64,000 nt of DNA from Nostoc punctiforme NIES-2108 (GTDB lineage: Bacteria > Cyanobacteriota > Cyanobacteriia > Cyanobacteriales > Nostocaceae), in NCBI GenBank assembly GCA_003326195.1, contig LXQE01000149.1:36584-100583 (forward strand). Reading direction: 5' to 3'. Position numbers and translations under genes: made by a program. The notes below the pieces were generated by a model. The model did not search any database. It was not told where the DNA came from and saw only the letters and a list, made by a program, of their open reading frames with translations. Below, piece after piece: positions 45,708 through 55,072 of this stretch (the first letter of the stretch is position 1; each line of letters opens with the position of its first letter).

Positions 45708-46430
45708 TTAGGTTTTAGAAAGTTGATTTAAAATAAATCGAATTTCTTTCTTATTACACTGCTGTTTCTTAACAGCGTAAATCATTCGACCTGTATATGC
45801 CACAGAACGATGAATTATACCTTTGACAGCATCCGTAACATAATGAGTGGGTGGCGATGGCAAATCTTCAAAGGTAATGAAATACCAAATCTCGTTTAGC
45901 TTCTGGTATTGATGATAATTATCAATGATGACAATATCAGGTTGTTCCTGCTTTTGCTTCTGCTTTCGAGGTACTTTCCCGGCTGCACAAAGAATTCCGG
46001 TTTCAGGATGGATATAGAAGCGATCGCGATGGTTTGTATCTAGCTGAATTCGATATCCTCGATAAGGCTTGCTATAAAAACCACCATCAATTATTTCTAC
46101 ATACCGTTCAACATAGTCCCACACATGATCGATAACATGCTTTCCTGCCATTGTACTGGGATCTAGTCGTTGACACAGTTGACTGTAAACGTCATTCCAA
46201 GGCTGTCCGACTTTTGAGCGCAAAAACCGACGCAGAGGGCCGAGATGATCTGAAAGATACTTGGATTTATTTATTGGTTTAATCAGGTAGGGATTCAACA
46301 ATCCATCCTGAATTGCATCCTGGGTGATTTTGTATAGTTGCTTCTTAAAGCCAGTCACCTTTTTGAGGCTAATTCTTCTCCCACCGCGAGGACGCTCAAT
46401 CACAATCTCGCTCAAACGATGTTCGCTCAT
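45708..46430 (-). CDS. Unknown protein associated with TROVE loci
   Basis: 240 residues, no named domain. Features are GPLRRFLRSKVGQPWNDVYS, STMAGKHVIDHVWDYVERYV and RFYIHPETGILCAAGKVP. Proteins with this LRRFLRxxVGxPWxxVYS layout recur near TROVE genes in other bacteria, as far as I recall. They are basic and probably bind RNA, but that is inference. It lies between RNA D and RNA A, with only 7 bp between its stop and RNA A. A 33-codon frame with a strong ribosome-binding site (46396-46497) overlaps its start. Confidence 0.75.
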   Translation of the reverse strand: MSEHRLSEIVIERPRGGRRISLKKVTGFKKQLYKITQDAIQDGLLNPYLIKPINKSKYLSDHLGPLRRFLRSKVGQPWNDVYSQLCQRLDPSTMAGKHVIDHVWDYVERYVEIIDGGFYSKPYRGYRIQLDTNHRDRFYIHPETGILCAAGKVPRKQKQKQEQPDIVIIDNYHQYQKLNEIWYFITFEDLPSPPTHYVTDAVKGIIHRSVAYTGRMIYAVKKQQCNKKEIRFILNQLSKT

Positions 46431-46497
46431 ATCTCACGTTGTTCAAATGCAGTTGTACTAATTGAGTTGTCATTAAACATGAGTTAGCTAACATCAT
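46396..46497 (-). CDS. Possible small overlapping leader ORF
   Basis: 33 codons starting MMLANSCLMTTQLVQLHLNN. It is preceded by CGGAGGTGAGTTCA, the best ribosome-binding site near this gene, and overlaps the first 35 bp of the 240-codon gene in another frame. It could couple translation of that gene, which has only a weak site of its own. No similarity is recognised. Confidence 0.35.
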   Translation of the reverse strand: MMLANSCLMTTQLVQLHLNNVRYERTSFERDCD

Positions 46498-46555
46498 TGA
46501 ACTCACCTCCGTATTGAGTAAAGGTTATAGATAAATACAATTCAAATAATTGAAA

Positions 46556-46692
46556 TTCCGCACAAGTTAGCAAAGCAGTTTTCACAATTGCCTATACCAA
46601 TTTGGCTACGCTCCCATCAAAGGGAGCGACAGGATTTGAACCTGCATTCCGTTGCCGGAGTGTGTGTAGACTTCACAAGTTAGGGCGCGGAA
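46556..46692 (-). ncRNA. Y-like RNA D: circularly permuted tRNA-Leu-like RNA
   Basis: 137 nt, read 46692 to 46556, starting 7 bp after the 66-codon gene. The outer stem is UUCCGCGC/GUGCGGAA, the internal loop CCUAACUU / UAACUU, the second stem GUGAAG/CUUUGC. The enclosed parts run in permuted order: anticodon-stem-like CACA, a long variable arm UCCG-GCAA-CGGA (46648-46659), T arm GCAGG-UUCAAAU-CCUGU (46629-46645), 3' acceptor strand CGCUCCC, a UUUGAU loop, 5' acceptor strand GGGAGCG (46609-46628), D arm GCC-loop-GGC with UUGG (46590-46606), then UGUG. The T arm, variable arm and D arm are those of a tRNA-Leu. The molecule is joined through the anticodon side, with its acceptor end closed by a loop. 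Confidence 0.82.
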
Positions 46693-46698
46693 TAAAAT

Positions 46699-46899
46699 TT
46701 AACCATAGACAGCTTCAGGGCGGACGATCAAATCACCACTAGGACGGCGATCGATTACGTAAGCAGAAAGGCGATCGCTATTCACATCTAAATGCCGAGC
46801 AACGCGCTCCTTCACCGCCACATCATTCATCCCTGCTGCAATTCCCAATTGGGTTTTTGGGACATCAACAGAACGTCCTTCAAATCGAATATGAACCAT
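46699..46899 (-). CDS. Small unknown protein, possibly beta-grasp
   Basis: 66 residues from the ATG at 46899, preceded by AGGAGGTGATTGGA; the GTG at 46908 lies inside that ribosome-binding site. The pattern is strand-turn-strand (VHIRFEGRSVDVPKT), then helix (NDVAVKERVARHLDVN), then strands (RLSAYVIDRRPSGDLIVRP), ending EAVYG. This order and size fit a ubiquitin-like beta-grasp domain, and the locus also encodes an E1/ThiF-like enzyme. The end is Tyr-Gly, not the Gly-Gly of ubiquitin or ThiS, so conjugation is only a guess. It lies between two structured RNAs. Confidence 0.7.
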   Translation of the reverse strand: MVHIRFEGRSVDVPKTQLGIAAGMNDVAVKERVARHLDVNSDRLSAYVIDRRPSGDLIVRPEAVYG

Positions 46900-46952
46900 T
46901 CCAATCACCTCCTGTTGTAATTACGAATTACGAATTACGAATTCGTATTAAT

Positions 46953-47160
<208 letters not shown>

Positions 47161-47211
47161 AAGGAAAGCATTATTGCAATGCTTTTGAGGAGCCTTTTCT
47201 CTTATACTACA

Positions 47212-47240
47212 AATGTATTACACAATTTACATAATGTCAA
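47212..47240 (-). promoter_or_regulatory. Sigma70-type promoter of the RNA/Ro60 locus
   Basis: On the minus strand a perfect -35 TTGACA (47235-47240) and a -10 TACATT (47212-47217) are separated by 17 bp. Transcription should start near 47205, about 45 nt before the first tRNA-like strand. All genes and RNAs from here to 40.9 kb point the same way. Confidence 0.75.
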
Positions 47241-47317
47241 GTGTCGGGATGGAAAAAAATACCCAAAAAACTGACGAAAAAACTCTCTTCTCTCATTCCT
47301 CTGTGTTCTCTGTGTCT

Positions 47318-47500
47318 CTGTGGTAGCCTGCGGCAAGCCGCTTCTCTACGAGACGCTCCGCGAATGCGTCTACGTTTATTTAGGTAATTTATTTCTTGGA
47401 AATCCCTAAGTAAGCGTACAGAATTAATTACAGTCATTTCGCAACTCTTGGAGACGCTACCACGTAGCTTGCTTCCCCGCAGGGGTAGGCTGCATTTGCA
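47318..47500. repeat. Dispersed palindromic repeats
   Basis: Several Nostoc-type repeat fragments, including GGTAGCCTGCGGCAAGCCGC, GAGACGCTCCGCGAATGCG and GCTTGCTTCCCCGCAGG, fill the gap between the RNA locus promoter and the hybrid kinase gene. No gene is visible. Confidence 0.65.
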
Positions 47501-47532
47501 ATGACATTGTGTAATTAATTTTGTTTATCTAC

Positions 47533-50500
47533 TTAAGTCGCTCTGTAACCACCTGCCACCTGCCTCCTGCCTCCTGCCTCCTTCACGACTTTGTTTTTAA
47601 TTAAAAAGTATTGAATGCAGTTGACAAATTCTTCTAATTCTAAAATTAAATTAGTAGTACCTTTAAGGTTTTGATCGCTAGCTAGTTGTTCTAGTTTGTC
47701 AGTTGCTAAGTACATAGCTGTGGCTCCAATGTTGGTACTAGCACCTTTAAGGTGATGAGTTTCTCGCACTATTTGCCCAAAGTCATCAGTTGCGATCGCT
47801 GCTTTAATTATCTCTAAACGGGGTTTAATATCTTCAACGCATATTTGCAATAAATTTAATTCAAATTCTTCATCATTCCCCGATATCTGATGCAAGTGTT
47901 CCCAATCAATTCCTAAGTCAGTGGAAACTGTCTGTTCATATACACCTGCCTCTTGTTGGGAAGCGATCACACCTGTCCAATGCTCTAAAGTTTCAGCCAA
48001 TTTTTCTTTAAATACTGGCTTACTCAAATAGTCGTCCATTCCGGCATTTAGACACGTTTGTTCATCTTCTCTCATCACATTAGCTGTCATCGCAATCACC
48101 ACAGGACGATGACCCAATGCAAAAGCATCTTCTTGCCAACGATGAATTTCTTTTGTGGTTTCCAAACCGTCGAGAATTGGCATTTGACAATCCATTAAAA
48201 TCAAATCGTAAGGAATTTTTTCTAATAGCTGCAAAACTTCCTTTCCATTGGCAACGACATCGGCTTTATAGCCCAAACTCTGGAGTTGCTTTATTGCTAC
48301 TTTTTGATTCACCAAATTATCTTCGGCTAACAGAATTCTCAACTTTGATTTAGTAGAGAGATTAGAAGAAGAAGTCAGAATGCTTGAAGTTTCTGTACTC
48401 TGAATTTCTTCTGTAGCCTCTAGCCTCCTGCCTCTAAATCCTTGTTCTGATTCCGGCTGAGTTTCTAAAATATTTATGATGGCATCAAGGAGTCGTGATG
48501 GCTTAATGGGTTTGAATAAATAAGTAGCAAATCCAATTTTGAGCGCCTGTTGCACTTCATCCCGTTGATTAGTAGAGGCGAGCATAATCAAAGGGATCTT
48601 AGCAATTGCAGAATTGGCTTGAATTTGTTCTTTTATTGTCATGCCATTTGTCTGGGGTATTTGCATATCAACCAAGGCAATATGATATGATTTTCCCTGC
48701 TCGCTAGCTTGCTGAATAACTTTAAAGGCCGCAGCAAGATTATCAGCTCGATCTACTTCCATTCCCCAATGAGTAGCTTGATGAGAGATGATTTTATAAT
48801 TAGTTGCGTTGTTATCCACCACCAATAAGCGACGATTTTGCAAAAGTCCGCGTTCGCATTTTGGCTCAACAGGCTCAACTTGTTTGGTAAAAAGCACCTC
48901 AAACCAAAACTTAGATCCTTTGTCCATCTGACTTTCTACCCCAATCACTCCTCCCATCAAAGTTACAAGTTGTTTACAGATGGCTAATCCCAAACCGGTA
49001 CCACCATACTTGCGAGTGGTCGAAGCATCCACTTGGGTAAATGGCGTAAAGAGTTTGCGTTGGTCTTCAGGGCTAATGCCAAGACCTGTATCTGTAATGG
49101 CAAAATGAATGGTGGCTGTAGTCGGAGAAAGCGAACGCAATTCGGCTTGCACTAATACCTCGCCAGTGCTGGTAAACTTTATGGCGTTGCTGATTAAGTT
49201 CATCAAAATTTGCCGCAGCCTACCAGTATCTCCTTTGAGTTGGGTGGGAACGTTGCGATCAATCAGTGCGGCAATTTCTAATCCTTTGTTATGGGCTGAG
49301 GGAGCCAATAATTCCACCACTTCTTCCACACAAGTGGATAGGTCAAAATCTAAAGTTTCGAGAGCCATCTCTCCAGCCTCAAGTTTGGAAAGATCCAAAA
49401 TTTCGTTGATTAAACTTAAAAGAGCGTCTCCACTACTGCGAATTATTTCAATAAAATCTCGCTGTTCTGCGTCTAAGGGAGTATCTAAGACCAAACTGGT
49501 CATTCCCAATACAGCATTCATCGGAGTGCGAATCTCATGACTGATATTTGCCAAAAAGGCACTTTTCGTCTGAGAAGCTAATTCGGCTTGGCGACGGGCA
49601 ATTTCAAGTTCTCGTCGCTGACGAGTTTCGGCTGCTAATAGTTGGGCTTGGGTTAAAGCAATACCTACTTGGTCGGCTATTTGCCGCAAAAGATCGGTTT
49701 CAAAGCTAGACCAGTGGTGGGAATCGTCACACTGATGAACTATGAGCAAACCGCGAAGTTCTTCTTTAACAAGAATGGGTACAACCAAATTGACTTTGAC
49801 CCCAAACTGTTGCATTAATTCCAGATGGCTTTGTTCAACTTCCAGGAGATCTAAGTTATCCAGTCCGAAAATCTTGCCTTGACGGTACTGCTGTAGATAG
49901 TACTGTTGGAGATATTCTGCTTCAAAGTAGGGGGCGGCGTTGTTTTGCTCTTTGATTGCTGGTAAGCCAGAAACTACTGCTTCAACAACGGTATTTGCAG
50001 ACTCTGGCATCAGCTGATAGATTAAAACCCGGTCAGTCTGGAGAATTTTTTGTACCTCTTCGACAGTAATTTGGAGAATTTCTTCGATGTCCAAAGACTG
50101 ACGAATCTTCAGGGTGATTTCGGTAAATAGTTGCGATCGCAAATTTTGGCGTTGTATTTCTTCTTCAGCCTGTTTACGCTGGATAAATTGCCCCACTTGC
50201 TCACCGATAGAATTCATCGTTTTTACTAAATCTTGGTCAGGCGGATGGATTTCACGGCTGAAGCAGGTAATAACACCGAGGATTTTGTTACCGCTGCGGA
50301 TCGGAAAACCAAAAGCTGCATGTAGTCCTACTTGAGCAGCTATTTTAAAGTTAGGGAAATTAATATCTTTAACTATATCAGCGATCCAAACAGATTCAGA
50401 ACTAGCCCAAACCCTTCCAGGTAGTCCAATTCCGGGTACAAAGGTGGTTTGTCGCTTCAGTATTTCAAACTCTTGCATTTCAAGGGCTGCTTTATGCCAG

Positions 50501-52230
50501 ATATCAAGAAAATGCAGCACATTTGCTTGCTCATCTACCATCCAAATTTCACCCAAATCCCATGCCAAACTCTCACAGATTCCTTGCAATATTTGGCGAG
50601 TAGCTTCGCTAATTGTGGCGGACTCTGCTAAGACGCGGGTTGCAGCATATTGTGCAGTTAGATGCTGTTGTGTTCGTTTGTTATCGGTAATGTCGATACC
50701 GGTGCCGACAATGTATTCAACACAGCCCTCATAGTCTTTTAAAATGGTATTTGACCAAGCAATCAGCCGCCGACTACCATCTTTCATTACCCAATAATTT
50801 TCATAATCATGGGAAAGTTTGCCAGTTAATATCTGGTCAAAAACTGCTTTGACTGGCTCCACTTCTTCAGGAGATAGAAACAAATTCCAGCTATACCGAC
50901 CCCTCACCTCATCAAAGGAGTAACCAGTTATTTGCTCACAGGCTTGATTGAAACGAACGATTTGCCCTTGAGAATCGAAAACTATTACCAACGCACCGAC
51001 TGTATCAAGGACTGCTGAGATAAAGTTGCGTTCTTGATTTAAGCTTTCTTCTGTCCTATTCCGCTCAATAACCTCACGATAGATTAAGTAGTAGACTACA
51101 GCAAGAACGATAAAACTTAGGCAAATAGTGATCGCAAGTGTCAGAATTCTGTAACCAGTCTGAGTCTTTGCTGCTTGTGACTGCTGTTGGATTATTCCCC
51201 TATCCTCGTTTTCCATCTCATTGATCGCCTTGCGGATATCATCCATGAGATTTTGTCGATCGTTTCTCAGCAGTACTTGCAACGCCGCCTCTAATCCCTT
51301 GTTCTGGCGCAAGTCGATAGTCTGTTTTAGTTCAGTAAGTTTAGCCGTTATCAGAAATTCAAGCGTTGCAATCTGCTTTTGTTGATTCGGTTGAACTGCT
51401 GTTAAATTCTTCAGCTCGGCAATTTCTCGATCGACATTACTAAGTGCTGTTTGATACGATTTTAGATAAAGTTTTTCTCCAGTAAAGATGTAACTACGTT
51501 GTCCAATCTCAGCATCCTTTACCTGGGATAGTATTTTCTCTAGGCTGTTAATTTTTTTATAAGTATGTTTTACTATACTGCGATTAGAATTAGTAAATAC
51601 TCTTGTATTTTGATAAGAAACCACCCCAATTAGAACTAAAATTACCGACGACAAACCAAAACTTGCTGCAATCTTTTTAAAAAATTGCTTGCGTACCCTC
51701 TGTGCCTGGTTGCTTTTCTTGGTAACAAGTACCAAACTTGCTAAATTTCGGCGCAATTCCAGTTGCTTGATGACTTGACGACCTAAAGTTCGTAATGCCT
51801 CTATTTGTTCTGGATTAAGTTGTCGTGGTACGTAGTCAATTACACATAGAGTGCCGATTGCGTATCCTTCAGGGTTAGTCAGAGGTACACCAGCATAAAA
51901 CCGAATATTTGGATCAGATGTCACCAGTGGATTTGTCGCGAACCGTTCGTCATCTTTTGTATCAGGCACGACAAAAATATCAGGCTGGAGAATGGCATGG
52001 GCACAGAATGCAAAATCTCGGTGTGTTTCTGGGGTATCCAAACCGACTTTTGACTTGAACCACTGGCGATTTGTATCAATTAGGCTAATTAAGGCAATAG
52101 GAGTCTGACAAATATACGAGGCTAAACGAGTCAGATCGTCAAAGGTGGCTTCCGATGGCGTATCAAGAATCTTATACTGCAAAATTGCCTCGATTCTCTG
52201 GGCTTCGTTATCAGGTAATGGTGCTTTCAT
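47533..52230 (-). CDS. Hybrid sensor histidine kinase with two receivers and Hpt
   Basis: 1565 residues. Domain order: GAF (about 25-165), membrane segment (about 190-210), CHASE3-like sensor (about 215-350), membrane segment (about 365-390), PAS (about 400-520), two GAF domains (about 540-690 and 700-870), HisKA with ANISHEIRTPMN (His about 898), HATPase with DTGLGIS and TGLGLAI, receiver 1 (Asp about 1187, LVDMQIP), receiver 2 (Asp about 1347, LILMDCQMP), and Hpt (His about 1492, ETHHLKGAST). It can thus run a full phosphorelay. The last residues (EAGGRRQVAGG) are translated heptameric repeat, a run-on past the original end. The signal and output are unknown. Confidence 0.93.
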   Translation of the reverse strand: MKAPLPDNEAQRIEAILQYKILDTPSEATFDDLTRLASYICQTPIALISLIDTNRQWFKSKVGLDTPETHRDFAFCAHAILQPDIFVVPDTKDDERFATNPLVTSDPNIRFYAGVPLTNPEGYAIGTLCVIDYVPRQLNPEQIEALRTLGRQVIKQLELRRNLASLVLVTKKSNQAQRVRKQFFKKIAASFGLSSVILVLIGVVSYQNTRVFTNSNRSIVKHTYKKINSLEKILSQVKDAEIGQRSYIFTGEKLYLKSYQTALSNVDREIAELKNLTAVQPNQQKQIATLEFLITAKLTELKQTIDLRQNKGLEAALQVLLRNDRQNLMDDIRKAINEMENEDRGIIQQQSQAAKTQTGYRILTLAITICLSFIVLAVVYYLIYREVIERNRTEESLNQERNFISAVLDTVGALVIVFDSQGQIVRFNQACEQITGYSFDEVRGRYSWNLFLSPEEVEPVKAVFDQILTGKLSHDYENYWVMKDGSRRLIAWSNTILKDYEGCVEYIVGTGIDITDNKRTQQHLTAQYAATRVLAESATISEATRQILQGICESLAWDLGEIWMVDEQANVLHFLDIWHKAALEMQEFEILKRQTTFVPGIGLPGRVWASSESVWIADIVKDINFPNFKIAAQVGLHAAFGFPIRSGNKILGVITCFSREIHPPDQDLVKTMNSIGEQVGQFIQRKQAEEEIQRQNLRSQLFTEITLKIRQSLDIEEILQITVEEVQKILQTDRVLIYQLMPESANTVVEAVVSGLPAIKEQNNAAPYFEAEYLQQYYLQQYRQGKIFGLDNLDLLEVEQSHLELMQQFGVKVNLVVPILVKEELRGLLIVHQCDDSHHWSSFETDLLRQIADQVGIALTQAQLLAAETRQRRELEIARRQAELASQTKSAFLANISHEIRTPMNAVLGMTSLVLDTPLDAEQRDFIEIIRSSGDALLSLINEILDLSKLEAGEMALETLDFDLSTCVEEVVELLAPSAHNKGLEIAALIDRNVPTQLKGDTGRLRQILMNLISNAIKFTSTGEVLVQAELRSLSPTTATIHFAITDTGLGISPEDQRKLFTPFTQVDASTTRKYGGTGLGLAICKQLVTLMGGVIGVESQMDKGSKFWFEVLFTKQVEPVEPKCERGLLQNRRLLVVDNNATNYKIISHQATHWGMEVDRADNLAAAFKVIQQASEQGKSYHIALVDMQIPQTNGMTIKEQIQANSAIAKIPLIMLASTNQRDEVQQALKIGFATYLFKPIKPSRLLDAIINILETQPESEQGFRGRRLEATEEIQSTETSSILTSSSNLSTKSKLRILLAEDNLVNQKVAIKQLQSLGYKADVVANGKEVLQLLEKIPYDLILMDCQMPILDGLETTKEIHRWQEDAFALGHRPVVIAMTANVMREDEQTCLNAGMDDYLSKPVFKEKLAETLEHWTGVIASQQEAGVYEQTVSTDLGIDWEHLHQISGNDEEFELNLLQICVEDIKPRLEIIKAAIATDDFGQIVRETHHLKGASTNIGATAMYLATDKLEQLASDQNLKGTTNLILELEEFVNCIQYFLIKNKVVKEAGGRRQVAGGYRAT

Positions 52231-52496
52231 CCGTAAGCCTTATCTACATTCTGGGGAATGGTGAGTGGTGAGTGGAGGGATAAGGGAGCAGGGGAGAATA
52301 CTTGACTGTGCTCAGTAACAGGGGGGTAGAGAAGTAAAAGGAGAAGTCGTAGTTTTCCCCTCTGCCCCTTTGCACCTCTGCCTCTTGTGCTCCATGCCCA
52401 ATTTGGTCAACAAACTTACTTTAATTAATGACAACAGTTTACTTAAAAGCGTTAGCGTAATTTTACTGACTTATATGTTATTAAATAATCGTTTAA

Positions 52497-52820
52497 ATGA
52501 TTAAGTCCCTGCTGTATTTTTTGTGGGCTGGTTTATTGGAAATTGGGGGCGGCTACTTGATCTGGTTGTGGTTGCGCGAGGGTAAGCCGTCCTGGTTGGG
52601 CATATTGGGGGGAATTGCTTTAGCTTTCTATGGCGTTATTGCAACTCTACAACCAACAAATTTTGGCAGAGTGTATGCTGCTTATGGCGGCGTGTTTATC
52701 GCAATGGCAATGCTTTGGGGTTGGAAGGTAGACGGGGTAACTCCAGACCGCTACGACTTAATCGGAGTATGTTTGGCTTTAATGAGTGTTTTAATTATCA
52801 TGTTTGCTCCCAGAACTTAA
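52497..52820 (+). CDS. YnfA-family small membrane protein (UPF0060)
   Basis: 107 residues with four hydrophobic segments: LLYFLWAGLLEIGGGYLIWL, SWLGILGGIALAFYGVIATL, RVYAAYGGVFIAMAMLWGW and YDLIGVCLALMSVLIIMFAP. Length and motifs (EIGGGYL, RVYAAYGG) fit UPF0060/YnfA, related to small multidrug-resistance-type proteins. The transported substance in cyanobacteria is not known. Monocistronic. Confidence 0.93.
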   Translation: MIKSLLYFLWAGLLEIGGGYLIWLWLREGKPSWLGILGGIALAFYGVIATLQPTNFGRVYAAYGGVFIAMAMLWGWKVDGVTPDRYDLIGVCLALMSVLIIMFAPRT

Positions 52821-53495
52821 GTAAAAGTTCTATATTGTTTTGCACCAATAACTTTTATAGTGTTCTCTTTTAAACAGATAATAATCCCACCCAAAATTGC
52901 AAAAGTTTTTTCGCAACCAACCTGTCAGAGGCAGGCATCTGAATATCTACGTGTTTATGCTGAGATATAAAGAAAGCTTCTGATACAGCATTTTGCAATT
53001 AGATAAAGTGTACTCCTCCCCAAGTTTCACGCTACTTGGTTCTCCCTTTTCTATCAGATGCTCCGCGATCGCAAGCACGGGTGCGAGGTGTTTTTATCTT
53101 ACATTGTTGTAGCCTTTATCTCCGACACCTATTCACGTTCGGAGAGAAGTTTAAATCTGCTGTATAGTTATGTAAATTATCGAAAAATGCTAACGATAAT
53201 TTACACTATTTGTCAAGTATGACAATTATTTTGGTTTGTAACAGTAGGTAACTAAAAGTTTGGAATTTTGTCAGGCTTGAATAAAATACTATTCTTCTCT
53301 TGAAAAAAAAAGATGCAATGTAATGATTGCGTGTTTATACGCTGATTTAAATCTTGGTAACTACAATCAGGATTATATTATTGTTAACATTTCAAGAAAA
53401 TTCAGGTTAAGTAACTTTCAAGACAAAAATGTGTCCAAAAAAGTAATCAAATGTAGTTAAGTATACAAATCGTTGGTGCTTAGGAAGAAAAAGAA
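52821..53495. other. Long leader and regulatory region of the ammonium transporter gene
   Basis: 675 bp without a gene. It is AT-rich, as expected for a regulated promoter region. A near-consensus NtcA-type site (GTA-N8-TAA, 53238-53251) and a perfect one (53453-53466) are present. -10-like TAAAAT lies at 53282-53287. Confidence 0.55.
53453..53466 (+). promoter_or_regulatory. Perfect NtcA-type box (GTA-N8-TAC)
   Basis: GTAGTTAAGTATAC matches the NtcA consensus exactly and lies 30 bp before the start of the ammonium transporter gene. NtcA, the nitrogen regulator of cyanobacteria, usually binds about 22 bp upstream of a -10 box. No good -10 fits between this site and the start codon, so it may act from another start site or as a repressor. 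Confidence 0.5.
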
Positions 53496-54911
53496 GTGTT
53501 GAAGAAAGTTGTGATGATTGGAGCTATCACCCTACTATTTTTAGGAGGGCCGTTGATGGGCAATGCTTTTGCCCAAACCCCAGCTGCTACTGTGCCTGCT
53601 GCTGATACTGGAGATACAGCATTTATGTTGATTTCAGCAGCACTTGTGCTACTAATGACACCAGGATTGGCGTTTTTCTATGGTGGATTTGTGCGATCGC
53701 GCAACGTTCTAAACACATTGATGATGAGCTTTGTGTTAATGGCGATCGTCGGAGTTACCTGGATTCTGTGGGGCTATAGTCTTTCATTTGCGCCAGGTTT
53801 ACCGTTTATCGGTGGATTGCAATGGCTGGGTTTGAATGGTGTTGGATTAGAGATAACCGATTATCTCAAAGGGTCAAACCCGCCGGAAGTCGTCTCTTAT
53901 GCCGGAACAATACCCCATCAGGCATTCACGATCTACCAAGCCATGTTTGCCATTATCACCCCAGCCTTAATTTCTGGAGCGATCGTTGAGCGGATGAGTT
54001 TCCGTGCCTATTCGCTGTTTGTCCTACTGTGGTCAACCTTTGTTTACGCTCCTCTAGCCCACATGGTCTGGGCGAAAGGTGGATTTTTAGGTTTGTATGG
54101 TGGATTGGGTGCCCTAGACTTTGCAGGTGGCACAGTAGTTCATATTAGTTCTGGTGTTTCAGCCTTAGTAGCAGCGATCGTTCTTGGCCCTCGCAAAACC
54201 CATCCTGATCGCCTTAGCCCGCCGCACAACGTTCCATTTATTTTGCTGGGTGCTGGCTTGCTGTGGTTTGGTTGGTTCGGTTTTAACGCTGGGAGTGCCC
54301 TATCTGTTGCTAGTGGAACCTCTGGTAACTTAGTTACGAATGTGGCAACAACAGCCTTTGTCGCCACCAATACAGCGGCAGCAGCAGCAGCTTTAATGTG
54401 GCTAATTTTAGAAGCAGCTTTACGAGGTAAACCAACCGCCGTGGGAGCAGCTACAGGAGCTGTTGCTGGTTTGGTGGGCATTACTCCCGCCGCCGGATTT
54501 GTCACACCGCTATCAGCAATTTTAATTGGTTTCATCACCGCCTTTGTTTGCTTCTATGCTGTGAGTTTCAAGCACAAGCTAGAAGTTGACGATGCTTTAG
54601 ATACCTTTCCCGTGCATGGGGTTGGTGGTACAGTAGGGGCGATTTTAACGGCTATCTTTGCCACTACTCAAGTCAACGGAGGAGGTAAAGATGGAGTACT
54701 GCGTGGTAATTTTGGTGAATTGGGAGTTGAACTAGTAGCAATTGCCGTTGCCTATGTAATCGCAGGTGTTGGTACGTGGATTATTCTCAAAGTTATTGAT
54801 GCTACAGTCGGACTGCGAGTCAAAGAGGAAGCTGAATTGCAAGGTATGGATATCAACGAACACGGCGAAGAAGGTTACAACTCCGAGTTTGGCGATCGTC
54901 CTACTCAGTAA
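53496..54911 (+). CDS. amt: Ammonium transporter (Amt family)
   Basis: 471 residues from a GTG at 53496 with AGGAAG upstream; TTG 53499 or ATG 53514 are close alternatives. A signal peptide-like start (VVMIGAITLLFLGGPLMGNA) precedes eleven membrane segments. Amt features include FYGGFVRSRNVLNTLMMSF, MVWAKGGFLGLYGGLGALDF with the pore region, FNAGSALS, and DTFPVHGVGG with a pore histidine. It takes up ammonium or methylammonium across the plasma membrane. No glnB follows. Control by NtcA is plausible from the upstream boxes. Confidence 0.95.
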   Translation: MLKKVVMIGAITLLFLGGPLMGNAFAQTPAATVPAADTGDTAFMLISAALVLLMTPGLAFFYGGFVRSRNVLNTLMMSFVLMAIVGVTWILWGYSLSFAPGLPFIGGLQWLGLNGVGLEITDYLKGSNPPEVVSYAGTIPHQAFTIYQAMFAIITPALISGAIVERMSFRAYSLFVLLWSTFVYAPLAHMVWAKGGFLGLYGGLGALDFAGGTVVHISSGVSALVAAIVLGPRKTHPDRLSPPHNVPFILLGAGLLWFGWFGFNAGSALSVASGTSGNLVTNVATTAFVATNTAAAAAALMWLILEAALRGKPTAVGAATGAVAGLVGITPAAGFVTPLSAILIGFITAFVCFYAVSFKHKLEVDDALDTFPVHGVGGTVGAILTAIFATTQVNGGGKDGVLRGNFGELGVELVAIAVAYVIAGVGTWIILKVIDATVGLRVKEEAELQGMDINEHGEEGYNSEFGDRPTQ

Positions 54912-55072
54912 TGAGTGCTGTTAGCGGTAGCGGGGCGTTTAGCCCGTGCTGAGTTAGGAGTTAGGAGTTAGGAGTTTGCTTCGCCTTCTCCCCACTTTCC
55001 ACTTGAAGATTAGGTAATTTGCGATCGCTAGCGTTAAAATTTGATTCAAATAATTGGTAAATTTCGCTAGTC

